64,000 nucleotides of DNA from Streptosporangium sp040640155 (GCF_040640155.1 NZ_JBFABE010000010.1:124001-188000); one strand, 5' to 3'. Numbered from the stretch's first letter, positions 26,719 to 41,902 are shown. The notes: generated by a model from the sequence alone, not told the origin. Translations and numbers: made by a program.

Positions 26719-28324
26719 CGTTGAGGGAGTCCACGATCCCGGCGATCGTCGGGTTGTCGAAGAAGTCGTCCAGGGAGACCTCGATGTCCAGGCGCTTGCG
26801 CATGCGGGCGATGATCTGCGTGATGGTCAGCGAGTGGCCGCCCAGGTCGAAGATGTCGTCGTGGTCGTCGATCGGCGAGATGCCCAGGACCTCCTCCCAG
26901 ATCTCGCGCACCTGGTCGGTCAGCGTGGTGACGGAACCCATCTCGTTCTCCAGAATGTCGTGCAGTGACAGGTCGGGGTGGCGGGTGGCGCGTTCCAGGA
27001 CGCGACGCAGGTCGCCGGCCACCCGGGCGGCGTCGGGCACCGTCTCGGGGTCGTACCGCATGCTGATCTCCAGCCCGCCGGGCCCGGCCACGCACTGCAG
27101 GTGCAGCGCGCCGCGGACCGCGTGGTTGAAGGCGGTCCACTCGACCGTGGTGTCCAGGCCGGTGAGGACCGGATCGGCCTCGCGGCGGGTCCGGTAGCTG
27201 ACCGAGACGGGCATCAGCGCGGCGTGCGGCCGGACCCGGGGCATCGCCCGGGAGAACGGCACCTGACGGAACCGGTAGATCTCGCGCAGCTCGCCGCGGA
27301 GCGCGGTGGCGAACGCGCGGAAGGTCTGCGCGGGTGAGGGCGCGGAGGCGACCGGTAGTTCGTTGACGAACGGTCCCACGTGGTCCGCGGCCTCGGCGGG
27401 GCGGGTGGACAGGTCGACGGCGGTGGTCACCGTCGCGTTGCCGTAGCCGAGGAGGAGGGCGTGCAGCGCTGCGAGCAGCGTCTCGAACCCGGTCAGGCCG
27501 GGGATCGGGGTGGGTGGCGCGTCGAGGGTGAACCGCAGCACCCGGCCCTCGCCCGCCCGCCGGGACCTGAGCGCCCGGCCGAGCACGACGGTCTCGCCCG
27601 GATCGCGCCATCGGGGCTTCCAGAACTCCCGGGCGGCCGGGAGGAGGGCCGCCACCCTGTCGCGCTCGGCGCGGCCGTGGTCGATCCGGGGCAGCGGGGG
27701 CGGCGTCTCCCCGTTGTGGAGGGCCGCCAGGTCACGGACCAGGACGTCCTTGGAGCCGCCGTCGAAGACGATGTGGTGGGCGACGAAGAGGAGCAGGTGC
27801 CGCCGGGGACCGATCCCGAACAGGGTGAACCTGGCCAGCGGCCCGGTGTCCAGGTCGAAGGGGCGCAGGATCTCCTCCCGCACGGCCCGCTCCCACCCGC
27901 CCTCCCCCGCGGGGAGGCCCGCGTCCTCTCCCGGGGCGGGGCTCGCGTCCTCCTCCCCGGTGAGGTCCGTGTGCTCGCAGTGGCGTACCGGCACCTCCGC
28001 GCCGGGTACGAGCCGCAGTTCGCCGTCCACCTCGGCCACGACGCTGCCCAGCATCGGGTGCCGTTCCGCCACCGCCGCGCAGGCGGCCGACAGCGCGGCG
28101 GTGTCCAGGTCGCCGTCGAGGTGGACGAGGAGCGGCATGTGGTACGCCGTGCCGCCGCCTCCCGCCTGCTCGGTCACCCACATGCCCTGCTGGGTGAACG
28201 TGACCTCGGGTGTGTCCCCGGGCGCGGGACCCGGCGCCGGCGCGGCCTCGGTGTGGTCCGCGGAACCGGAACCGGAACCGGAAACGGAAGCGGTCCCGGA
28301 CGTGGACGCCGAAGCGGGGCTCAT
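26711..28324 (-). CDS. NRPS condensation-carrier (C-PCP) protein
   Basis: 537 residues. After a Ser/Gly/Ala-rich start comes a condensation-type domain (about 45-440) with intact HHIVFDGGSKD (His183-Gly189), then a carrier domain with DIFDLGGHSLTITQI, Ser498 being the phosphopantetheine site. The C domain is diverged from those in the long synthetases and is closest in this window to the degenerate protein at 54986 (shared EWTxFNxxxRGALHxQ). It sits directly after the free AMP ligase gene, so the ligase may load this carrier and the C domain may pass or receive the chain. Start ATG overlaps the ligase stop as ATGA. Confidence 0.9.
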   Translation of the reverse strand: MSPASASTSGTASVSGSGSGSADHTEAAPAPGPAPGDTPEVTFTQQGMWVTEQAGGGGTAYHMPLLVHLDGDLDTAALSAACAAVAERHPMLGSVVAEVDGELRLVPGAEVPVRHCEHTDLTGEEDASPAPGEDAGLPAGEGGWERAVREEILRPFDLDTGPLARFTLFGIGPRRHLLLFVAHHIVFDGGSKDVLVRDLAALHNGETPPPLPRIDHGRAERDRVAALLPAAREFWKPRWRDPGETVVLGRALRSRRAGEGRVLRFTLDAPPTPIPGLTGFETLLAALHALLLGYGNATVTTAVDLSTRPAEAADHVGPFVNELPVASAPSPAQTFRAFATALRGELREIYRFRQVPFSRAMPRVRPHAALMPVSVSYRTRREADPVLTGLDTTVEWTAFNHAVRGALHLQCVAGPGGLEISMRYDPETVPDAARVAGDLRRVLERATRHPDLSLHDILENEMGSVTTLTDQVREIWEEVLGISPIDDHDDIFDLGGHSLTITQIIARMRKRLDIEVSLDDFFDNPTIAGIVDSLNDD

Positions 28325-29775
28325 GTGCCCTCCACCCTCCGGCGCAGGGCCCGCTTGTCGACCTTGCCGCCGTCGTTGCGCGGCAGCGCCTCGACCGTCA
28401 GGACGTGCGCGGGCAGCTCGTGCGAGGCCAGACGGTCCTTGAGGAAGATCCGCAGCTCCTCGGGGGTGAGGGGCTCCCTGACGGCGAGGGCGACGGCGAC
28501 GACGGTCCCGAGCACCGGGTGGGGCACCCCGAACGCGGCGGCCTCGATCACGGCCGGGTGCGCGTGGACGGCCTCCTCGACATGGATCGTGGAGACCTTG
28601 AAGGCCCCCGACTTCACCACGTCGCTCTCCCGGTCGACGAGGTAGAGGTAGCCCTCGTCGTCGATCCGGCCGAGATCGCCCATCCGCACCCAGCCGTCGC
28701 GGAAGGTCGCGCTCCCCGGGTCGCCGTAGTAGGCGCGCGGTGCGGCCGGGGAGCGCATCCAGACCTCCCCGGTCTCCCCCGCGGGCAGGGGGTCGCCCTC
28801 GGGGGTGGCGATCCTGACGCGTCCCCCGGCGATGGCGCGGCCGACGCTCCCGGGGCGGTCGGGGTCGAACATCATGACCGTCTGGGCCGGGGCGGCCTCG
28901 GTCGAGGTGTAGTAGTTGGTGATCGTCGCGTTGGGGAAGGTCGTGGTCAGGGCCGTGGCGACGGCCGAGGGCAGCGGCGCGGCGGCCGAGCCGAGCAGCA
29001 GCACGCTCGACAGGTCGTGCCGCTCCCCCACCCCGGCGTTGATCAGTTCGATGGCCATCGCGGGGACCAGGAAGACCGTTCCCGCCCGGTAGGACTCGAT
29101 CAGTGAGGCGAAGCGGCCCGGGGTGAAGCGCGGCAGCGTCACCACGGCCGGATGCGCGTCCAGCGCGTTGATCAGCATCGTCTGCCCGGCGTTGGTGCCG
29201 ATCGGGAAGGCGTGCGCGAGGTGCCGGGAGTGCGCGAACGGGCGGCGCTTCGCCCCGCAGCCGTAGGCCAGGTTCGCGTGGGTGGCCGCGACGCCCTTGG
29301 GGCGGCCGGTGGTGCCGGAGGTGTAGAGGATCTGGGCCAGATCGCCGGGCGCCGGAGGCGCGGGAACGGCCTTCTCGTAGGACGTTTCCGCGTCCAGGTC
29401 GCCGATCGTGGCGCTCCAGCCGGCCCCGGGCACGGTGAGGCCGGCGCCGTGCACGACCCCGGTCGCGCCGCAGTCGTCCAGCATGAGGCGCAGGTCGCCG
29501 GGGGCGAGACGCTCGGAGAGCGGCACGGCCGCCGCCCCGGCCGCCAGGACCGCGCAGAACGCCACGGCGTAGTCCGCCCAGTCCGCGGCGCCGAAGACCA
29601 GCCCGACCCGGTCGCCCGGGGCGACACCGCGTCCGGCCAGGCGGTTCGCGAGGTCGGTGGAGCGCCCGTACCACCGGCCGTAGGTAAGGGGGGCCGAGCC
29701 GTGCACGATCAGCGCGACCCCGTCGGGGTCGGCGAGGGCCCGGTCGTGGAGCAGTTGGGAGACGGTCAGGTTCAC
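28321..29775 (-). CDS. Free-standing AMP-dependent acyl/aminoacyl ligase (A domain)
   Basis: 484 residues from a GTG start, with GGGAGG eight bases upstream. Class I adenylate-forming enzyme: YTSGTTGRPKG at 151-161, YTSTEAAP, GEVWMRSP, YLVDRESDVVKSGAFKVS and a C-terminal Lys in NDGGKVDKRAL. It lacks a carrier or C domain. It activates an acid as acyl-AMP and transfers it to CoA or to a carrier such as the PCP of the next gene. Acyl-CoA-ligase-like sequence around A5-A8 suggests an acyl or aryl acid rather than a standard amino acid, but this is not certain. First gene of the leftward operon. Confidence 0.9.
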   Translation of the reverse strand: MNLTVSQLLHDRALADPDGVALIVHGSAPLTYGRWYGRSTDLANRLAGRGVAPGDRVGLVFGAADWADYAVAFCAVLAAGAAAVPLSERLAPGDLRLMLDDCGATGVVHGAGLTVPGAGWSATIGDLDAETSYEKAVPAPPAPGDLAQILYTSGTTGRPKGVAATHANLAYGCGAKRRPFAHSRHLAHAFPIGTNAGQTMLINALDAHPAVVTLPRFTPGRFASLIESYRAGTVFLVPAMAIELINAGVGERHDLSSVLLLGSAAAPLPSAVATALTTTFPNATITNYYTSTEAAPAQTVMMFDPDRPGSVGRAIAGGRVRIATPEGDPLPAGETGEVWMRSPAAPRAYYGDPGSATFRDGWVRMGDLGRIDDEGYLYLVDRESDVVKSGAFKVSTIHVEEAVHAHPAVIEAAAFGVPHPVLGTVVAVALAVREPLTPEELRIFLKDRLASHELPAHVLTVEALPRNDGGKVDKRALRRRVEGT

Positions 29776-30138
29776 CGAGTGAACCTCCCACTAAAAGATC
29801 GGATGTATATGCGCCCGAAGCGCGTGGGTGCCGAAGGCACTACAGGAAAGAATCTTTACTATTCAAAAGCGAGCGTCAGTCTTACATGATCGCAAGGGCC
29901 GCGCAAGCCCTTCGGCGAGGTTGAGGGGACCAGGAAATCATGCCGAAAGAGGGCCTTGCGCCCCCGACAGGGAGGTGTAACACTGACCACCCAGAACTAA
30001 CTGAAAGGTTTCTTTCCAGAAAGGAGCCTTTCCGCAAGCCCGCCCATCTGGGCACATATGCACCGAGCGGGCTTTTCCCACCTATTTTTCCCGCGCGATC
30101 GCGTGCGTCACGGACCGCGGCCGGCAGAGGAGCCCCGA
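29776..30138. promoter_or_regulatory. Divergent promoter region of the cluster with a long structured leader
   Basis: 363 bases between the two divergent halves of the cluster; lower in GC than its surroundings. It must hold promoters for both operons. On the plus strand TACTAT near 29858 could be a -10. A short hairpin GTGCC-GAA-GGCAC lies at 29828-29840. An ATG at 29940 with GAGGGGACCAGG before it opens a leader frame that runs past the NRPS start in another frame. Hairpins from 30003 to 30076 are listed separately. Confidence 0.55.
30003..30076 (+). terminator. Attenuator-like hairpins upstream of the NRPS gene
   Basis: GAAAGG (30003-30008) can pair with CCTTTC (30027-30032). Then AAGCCCGC (30036-30043) can pair with GCGGGCTT (30067-30074), followed by TTTT and a T-rich stretch, like an intrinsic terminator. 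An alternative hairpin GCCC-ATCT-GGGC (30042-30053) uses part of the same arm, so the two structures exclude each other. All this lies between the likely promoter and the NRPS start. Confidence 0.5.
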
Positions 30139-36771
<6,633 letters not shown>

Positions 36772-36832
36772 GAGAGGTCACCGTTCCCGCGGTCCGGCCA
36801 TGAGGCGGCCACGGGGTGCGGTACCCGAACCT

Positions 36833-36853
36833 TCCGGCCGCCCGGCGGCCGGA
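36833..36853 (+). terminator. Perfect hairpin between the NRPS and carrier protein genes
   Basis: CCGGCCGC-CCG-GCGGCCGG with one more T-A pair forms a very stable stem and a 3-base loop in the 130-base gap. With no T run it may be a partial terminator or a processing hairpin that sets carrier protein levels apart from the synthetase. Confidence 0.5.
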
Positions 36854-36901
36854 GCACGGTCCCGGCGAACGGCGTACGGGACGGAACGAGAGGGGTTGGC
36901 G

Positions 36902-37162
36902 ATGGTCAGGGAACGGCTCGCGGCGATGGTGGCCTCGGCGTCCGACGGCGCGGTCACGGCCGACGAGGCGATGACCACCTCGGTCCCGCTGTCCGCGCTG
37001 GGGGTCACGTCCCTGGCGCAGATGCGGCTGATCGACGCGGTGGAGACCGAGTTCGGCGTGGAGATCGACCTGTCGGGCGACGGGCTCGACCTGCTCGACG
37101 ACCTGGACGCGCTGGAACGCCACATCGACGAGGCACGGGGTGCGCGGGGCGCGCGCCCCTGA
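36902..37162 (+). CDS. Discrete acyl/peptidyl carrier protein
   Basis: 86 residues starting at ATG 36902 after GAGAGGGG. The sequence has the carrier protein fold with ALGVTSLAQMRLIDAVETEFGVEID; the Ser in GVTSLA is the phosphopantetheine site (the family motif is more often G-x-D/H-S-L, here with Thr before Ser). The C terminus is short and acidic before an Arg/Ala-rich tail. It lies between the long synthetase and a discrete condensation protein, 25 bases ahead of the latter, so the two probably act together, and it is a candidate acceptor for the free ligase or the E2 protein. Confidence 0.88.
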   Translation: MVRERLAAMVASASDGAVTADEAMTTSVPLSALGVTSLAQMRLIDAVETEFGVEIDLSGDGLDLLDDLDALERHIDEARGARGARP

Positions 37163-37187
37163 CCTCATTCCTGGACGGGGAGACGAC

Positions 37188-38603
37188 ATGAACATCCGGT
37201 TCTCGGGGGGCCCTCCGGACACGGCACCGCTGACCTGGGGACAGCGGGCCATCTGGGACACGATCCTGAAGACGGCGCCGGACGACCGCTACTTCAACTT
37301 CGGCCGCGTGCTCGCCGTGCCCCGCAGGGCACGGCCGCTCACCGTGGCGCGGGCCGCCGAGGCGCTGGGCGCGCTGGTGGAGCGGCACGGGTCGCTGCGG
37401 ACCAGGCTGGGCCGGGCGCCGTACGGGAGACCCGGACCGGACGGCGGGCGGACCGGCGACGGGCGAGCCGGCGGCGAGCGGGAAGGCGGCGGAGAGACGG
37501 GCGGAGCGCGGAGCGGCGGCGCCGAGCCGTGGCAGGTGCTCGCGACCGCCGGCGCCATCGCGGTCACCGTCTCGGACGGCGACCCCGAGCGGCTGCGCGA
37601 CGAGCTCGCGGAGACCGCCTTCGACTACGAGCGCGAGTGGCCGCTGCGGGTCGGGCTCGTCGTCGAGCACGGCGAGGTCACCCACATCGTGCTCGTCTTC
37701 TGTCACCTGGCCGCCGACGGCCTGGGCGCCGAGGCGGCGATCAGGGACCTGCGGCTGCTCCTGCTGCGCGGCTCCCTGGCCGGGCCGCCGCCGCCCTCCC
37801 CGCTGGACCTGGCCCGCTGGCAGTGCTCCGAGCCGGGCCGGAAGGTCGCCGGGAGCGCCGCCGAGCACTGGGAGAGCGGGTACCGGCGCATCCCGCCGAC
37901 GATGTTCGACCGGCGGGTCGCCGCACCCCCGGGTCCCCCGATCTGGCGGGCCAGGCTCGTCTCCCGGGCGATGGACCTGGCCGTGCGGCGGATCGCGGCC
38001 GTGCACGGCACGAGCACCTCGACCGTGCTGCTGACCGCCGCCTCCACGCTGGCCGGGCGGGTGAGCGGACACGACGTGTGCGCGATGCTGCCGATCGTGG
38101 GCAACCGGTTCCGCGGCGACACCGCCGCGGCGGTCACCACGCTCTCCCAGGAGGGCCTGTTCGTGCTGGACCTGCGCGAGGGCGGCTTCACCGAGTCGCT
38201 GCGCGCCGCCAGGCCCGCCGCGCTGCGCGCCTACCGCTCCGCCTACCACGACCCGCGCGACCGCGACCGGATCGCCGCGCGGGCCGGCCGGGAGCGGGGC
38301 GCGACGATCCATCCCTACTGCTGCTTCAACGACATGCGCTTCGCCGATGTGGTGGACGCCTCCCCGGACGAGCCGACGGTGCGGCGGGCACTGGAGGAGA
38401 CGACCCTCACCTGGCCGCTCAGCCAGGAGCGGCTCAACTGCCGGTTCTGCCTGCACGTGACCGGTGAGCCCGGCGGGCTGGGCGTCTCGCTCACCGCCGA
38501 CACCCGCCACCTGCCGCGCCCGGCCATGGAGCGCTACCTGCTGGACCTGGAGTCCCTGCTGGTCGAGGCGGCGTTCCGCGAGGTACTGGAGCCGGTCGGT
38601 TGA
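37188..38603 (+). CDS. Discrete condensation-domain protein
   Basis: 471 residues from ATG 37188 (the open frame upstream overlaps the carrier gene and is not used). It starts with the C-domain motif TWGQRAIWDTIL and has CHLAADG at 172-178: the second, catalytic His (173) and the Asp/Gly are present but the first His of HHxxxDG is Cys. A long Gly/Arg-rich insert lies at about 82-110. Free-standing C domains join or transfer chains between carrier proteins, or form esters or amides with free substrates. The partner is likely the carrier protein encoded just before it. Confidence 0.85.
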   Translation: MNIRFSGGPPDTAPLTWGQRAIWDTILKTAPDDRYFNFGRVLAVPRRARPLTVARAAEALGALVERHGSLRTRLGRAPYGRPGPDGGRTGDGRAGGEREGGGETGGARSGGAEPWQVLATAGAIAVTVSDGDPERLRDELAETAFDYEREWPLRVGLVVEHGEVTHIVLVFCHLAADGLGAEAAIRDLRLLLLRGSLAGPPPPSPLDLARWQCSEPGRKVAGSAAEHWESGYRRIPPTMFDRRVAAPPGPPIWRARLVSRAMDLAVRRIAAVHGTSTSTVLLTAASTLAGRVSGHDVCAMLPIVGNRFRGDTAAAVTTLSQEGLFVLDLREGGFTESLRAARPAALRAYRSAYHDPRDRDRIAARAGRERGATIHPYCCFNDMRFADVVDASPDEPTVRRALEETTLTWPLSQERLNCRFCLHVTGEPGGLGVSLTADTRHLPRPAMERYLLDLESLLVEAAFREVLEPVG

Positions 38604-38782
38604 GCGCCCCCTTCAGGCCGGGGACCGCCGGGCCGCACGACATGCCCGGGGCCGCCGGGCCGCACGCCGGACCCGGACCCGGACCCGAGGCCCGCGGGCC
38701 GCACGCCGGACCCGGGGCCGCCGGGCCGCACGCCGTGACCGGATCCGAGACCCGCGGGCCGCGCGCCGGAGAGGGCCGATGA
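38600..38782 (+). CDS. Possible small Gly/Pro/His-rich ORF coupled on both sides
   Basis: A 60-codon frame that begins with TTG overlapping the stop of the condensation gene (TTGA) and ends with TGA overlapping the start ATG of the next gene (ATGA). It encodes repeats of AAGPHA/GPHAGPG. The double overlap would permit translational coupling, but the composition and repeats could also reflect a repetitive spacer with a chance open frame. No family recognised. Confidence 0.25.
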   Translation: MSAPFRPGTAGPHDMPGAAGPHAGPGPGPEARGPHAGPGAAGPHAVTGSETRGPRAGEGR

Positions 38783-40647
38783 CCGTCCACGCCTACGCCG
38801 AGTCGACGTCCTGCGCCCTGGGCGGCGCGCTCCGCTTCCACCTGGCCCGGGGTTCCCGTGCCCCGCTGCACGGCTCGGTGCGGGTGGAGGACGTCGCCAC
38901 GGGCCTGCCCGTGCTCGACGCGGAGTTCACCGGCCCGCTGTGGACGCTCGACGTGCCCGCGTCCTGGTCCAGCTCGCTCTACCGCGCGGTCTTCACCTCC
39001 GGTGAGGAGAGCGGCGAGGAGAGCGGCCAGGTCCACTTCGCGGTACGGGCCGCCCGGCCCCGCTCCCCGATCCTGCTGTCGATCCCGTTCCCGACCTGGC
39101 AGGCGTACAACCGGGCGGGCATCCCGGGCGAGTCCATCTACTGGACCGAGGAGCCGACCCGGGCCGCGCGCGTCTCCTTCGACCGGCCCGGTGGCGGCCC
39201 GCCGCCCGAGCGCTGGGAGGAGGGCATGATCCGCTGGCTGGGGCCGGCCGGTTACGACGTCGACTACTGCTCGGCCCTGGACCTGCACGACGGGCGCGAA
39301 CTGCTGTCGGGCTACCGGCTGCTGGTGGTCAACGGCCACGACGAGTACTGGTCGGCCGGGATGCGCGACAGGGTCGAGGAGTTCGTCCGCCGGGGCGGCA
39401 ACCTGGCCGTCTTCTCCGGCAACACCTGCTGGTGGCAGTTCCGCCTGGAGGACGACGGGCGCACCATGGTCTGCCACCGCGACGCGGTCACCGACCCGAT
39501 GGCCGCCTCCGACCCGGCCCTGACCACGGTCGAGTGGTCCAGCGCGCCGGTGAACCGGCCGGAGAACGGCCTGATCGGGGTCAGCTTCCGGCGCGGCGCC
39601 GGGACCTGGGGGCCGTACATGCGCCTCATGCACGAGGAGTCCTACGTCGCCCGCTTCCCCGGGCACTGGGCGTTCGAGGGCACCGGGCTGGCCGAGGGGG
39701 ACGCGTTCGGCAGGGGCGCGCTCGGCTACGAGACCGACGCCTGCGACTTCGTCGAGGAGGACGGCGTCCCGGTGGCCACCGGCCGCGACGGCACCCCGCC
39801 CTCGTTCGTCATCCTGGCCACCGCCGACCTGCGGCACTGGCACCGCTACGGCCAGGGCGGCATGGCCACCATGGGCGTCCTCGGTCTCGGCGCCGGGACC
39901 GTCTTCACCGCCTCCACGGTCAACTGGGGCAACACCCTGCACGACCCGGTCGTGGACCGGATCACCCGCAACGTGCTGGACCGCCTCTCGGCGCGTACCG
40001 GCGGCTGGGAGAGCATCGGCGACGCCGACGACGGGATCCGCGCGCTGACCGTGTTCGACTCCCTGCTGTACGGCGCCGCCCGGGACGGCTCGCTGCTCAC
40101 CCGCGCGGTCTCGGGCCAGAACCTGCGCTGGCGCCCGGCCTCCACCGGGGGCACCGGCGGGGGCACCTCGCCCGCGCTGGTCGCCCTGGCCACCCCCAGG
40201 GAGGCCACCGTGACCCACCCCATCGGCCTGTACGGGCTCACCGCCGACGACCGGCTCGTCCACCTCGACCCCGAGCGCGGCTGGATCACCCTGGCCGCCG
40301 CGCCGCGCGGCGGGGTCGGCCTGGGCATGGTGAACGGCGAGCTGTTCGCCGCCGCCGCGGACGGCCTGTGGCTGCTCGACGCGGCCTCCTCCACCTGGAG
40401 CCTGGTCGAGCCCGGCACCGGGGCCGTGGCGCTGACCGCGATGAACGGCCGCCTGTACCTGGCCGACGACGGCGGGCGGATCCGCACGCGGCTGCCGACG
40501 GCGACCCCGGCCGGATGGACCGACCTGTGCGACGCGGGCGGCTGCACCGTGCTGACCGGGCACGCCGGCACCCTCGTCGGCACCGGCCCCGGCCGCCCGC
40601 TGCTGCGGCGCGTGTCCTTCGGGCAGGAGTCCCCGCCCGCGCGGTGA
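38779..40647 (+). CDS. N,N-dimethylformamidase large-subunit-like protein
   Basis: 622 residues from ATG 38779 with GGAGAGGG upstream. Residues about 90-410 match the core of the large subunit of N,N-dimethylformamidase: PTWQAYNRAGIPGESIYW, LLVVNGHDEYWSAGMRD, GGNLAVFSGNTCWWQFR and a conserved WGNTLHDP region. In the known enzyme iron is bound by two Tyr and one Glu; the GHDEYW segment is a good candidate for such ligands. The N-terminal ~90 residues look like an immunoglobulin-like beta domain and the C-terminal ~200 have repeated LLTRA/LVHLD strands like a beta-propeller. It might cleave or form an N-formyl or amide group in the product. Last gene of the rightward set. Confidence 0.8.
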   Translation: MTVHAYAESTSCALGGALRFHLARGSRAPLHGSVRVEDVATGLPVLDAEFTGPLWTLDVPASWSSSLYRAVFTSGEESGEESGQVHFAVRAARPRSPILLSIPFPTWQAYNRAGIPGESIYWTEEPTRAARVSFDRPGGGPPPERWEEGMIRWLGPAGYDVDYCSALDLHDGRELLSGYRLLVVNGHDEYWSAGMRDRVEEFVRRGGNLAVFSGNTCWWQFRLEDDGRTMVCHRDAVTDPMAASDPALTTVEWSSAPVNRPENGLIGVSFRRGAGTWGPYMRLMHEESYVARFPGHWAFEGTGLAEGDAFGRGALGYETDACDFVEEDGVPVATGRDGTPPSFVILATADLRHWHRYGQGGMATMGVLGLGAGTVFTASTVNWGNTLHDPVVDRITRNVLDRLSARTGGWESIGDADDGIRALTVFDSLLYGAARDGSLLTRAVSGQNLRWRPASTGGTGGGTSPALVALATPREATVTHPIGLYGLTADDRLVHLDPERGWITLAAAPRGGVGLGMVNGELFAAAADGLWLLDAASSTWSLVEPGTGAVALTAMNGRLYLADDGGRIRTRLPTATPAGWTDLCDAGGCTVLTGHAGTLVGTGPGRPLLRRVSFGQESPPAR

Positions 40648-40687
40648 CCCCTGCCGGCCCCGAGGAACCCCGAACGCGCGGCCGCGG

Positions 40688-40735
40688 GGAACGGCCGGTC
40701 CTGCCGGCTCGCGGCGGGGCCGGGGCCGCCGTTCC
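40688..40735. terminator. Bidirectional hairpin between convergent genes
   Basis: GGAACGGC (40688-40695) pairs with GCCGTTCC (40728-40735) around a GC-rich region with further pairing, filling the gap between the dimethylformamidase-like gene and the monooxygenase gene. Confidence 0.55.
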
Positions 40736-41902
40736 TCACCGCGCGGCGGAGGTCCCGGTGAGCGCCGGGTAGTCCCCGAGCCTGATGTCCGTGGCGAACA
40801 TGTCCGTCATCCTGAGCATCGACCACAACAGGAAGCGGCTCCTGAACAACCGGTTCCGCATCCAGATCCCCCGCCGCGTCGCCGGGGCGAGAAAGGGCCC
40901 GGCGCCACCCCGCCCGGCCACCTTGGCGTAGCCGCGCATGGCCTCCTCGTACGCGCGGAACGCCGCCCGGTGGTCGCCGCCGGCCTCCACCAGCTCCCCG
41001 GCCAGCACGTACGCGCCCACGACGGCCAGGCCGGTGCCGAAACCGCCCAGGGTGTTGCCGTAGGCGGCGTCGCCGAGCAGCACCGTCCTTCCCCTGGCGT
41101 AGTGGTCGATCTCGACCCGGCTGATCGGGTCGAGGTGGACGTCGCGCGCCTCCGGCAGCGCGGCCACGATCTCGGGAACCCGCCAGCCCATGCCGCGGTA
41201 GGCGTCGGTCAGGATGCCCCTGTGCCGCTGCGTGTCGTAGCGGTCGTAGTCGAGCCGCCCGGAGGCGAAGACGAGGAACACGGGCGCCTTGGGCCCGCCG
41301 AGCGCCGCCATCCGGCCGGGCTCGTTGTACATCCCGGCACCGAGATCGACGCCGAGGTCGGCCAGCGCGTAGTGGTACCCGAGGAAGCGCACGTAGTCGG
41401 ACTCGGGGCCGAAGGCCAGCCTGCGCACGGTGGAGTGGATGCCGTCGGCGCCCACCACGAGGTCGAAGGTACGCGGCGCGCCGCGCTCGAAGGTGACGTG
41501 CACGCCGCCCGCCGTGTCGGTCAGCGAGGTGACGGAGTCGCCGAAGACGTACTCGCAGTCCGCCTCGGTCCGCTCGTGCAGCAGGGCGGAGAGGTCACCG
41601 CGGAGGATCTCGACGTCGCCGCCGGTGAACGCGGCGGGCAGGGTCGCCAGCGGCCTGCCGTTCGCGTCGACGATGCTCTGGTCGGTCCCGCCGGTCCGGC
41701 GCCGCCGCACCTCGTCGAGGATTCCCATCCGCTCCAGCACGACGCGGTGGGTCTCGCCCTTGAAGTCGACGGCCTGGCCGCCGGGACGGAGCGCGGGCGC
41801 CTTCTCCACGACGGTGACGGCGTGGCCGGAGCGGCTCAGCCAGTAGGCGAGCGCGGGCCCGGCGATACTGGCGCCGGAGATGAGGACCGTGGTGTTCTTC
41901 AT
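40736..41902 (-). CDS. FAD-dependent monooxygenase (p-hydroxybenzoate hydroxylase fold)
   Basis: 388 residues from the ATG at 41902, with GGAAG nine bases upstream (a GTG two codons earlier is less well placed). N-terminal Rossmann motif GASIAGPALAYWLSRSGH, the DG motif in LVVGADGIHSTVRRLAF near residue 155, and GDAAYGNTLGGFGTGLA near 285 for FAD binding. Relatives hydroxylate aromatic or polyketide antibiotics. Likely a tailoring step of the cluster product, or a drug-modifying enzyme. It is transcribed leftward, downstream of the regulator gene with a gap of 200 bases. Confidence 0.9.
   Translation of the reverse strand: MKNTTVLISGASIAGPALAYWLSRSGHAVTVVEKAPALRPGGQAVDFKGETHRVVLERMGILDEVRRRRTGGTDQSIVDANGRPLATLPAAFTGGDVEILRGDLSALLHERTEADCEYVFGDSVTSLTDTAGGVHVTFERGAPRTFDLVVGADGIHSTVRRLAFGPESDYVRFLGYHYALADLGVDLGAGMYNEPGRMAALGGPKAPVFLVFASGRLDYDRYDTQRHRGILTDAYRGMGWRVPEIVAALPEARDVHLDPISRVEIDHYARGRTVLLGDAAYGNTLGGFGTGLAVVGAYVLAGELVEAGGDHRAAFRAYEEAMRGYAKVAGRGGAGPFLAPATRRGIWMRNRLFRSRFLLWSMLRMTDMFATDIRLGDYPALTGTSAAR

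Noticed and set aside
28325..29791. N-terminal extension of the C-PCP protein to 29791
   Set aside because: It runs out of frame across the ligase gene and is Arg/Gly/Pro-rich; the ATG at 28324 overlapping the ligase stop is the natural start.
29880..30060. T-box or other known riboswitch before the NRPS
   Set aside because: No T-box GGUGG/NCC element or other known aptamer core; only generic hairpins are visible.
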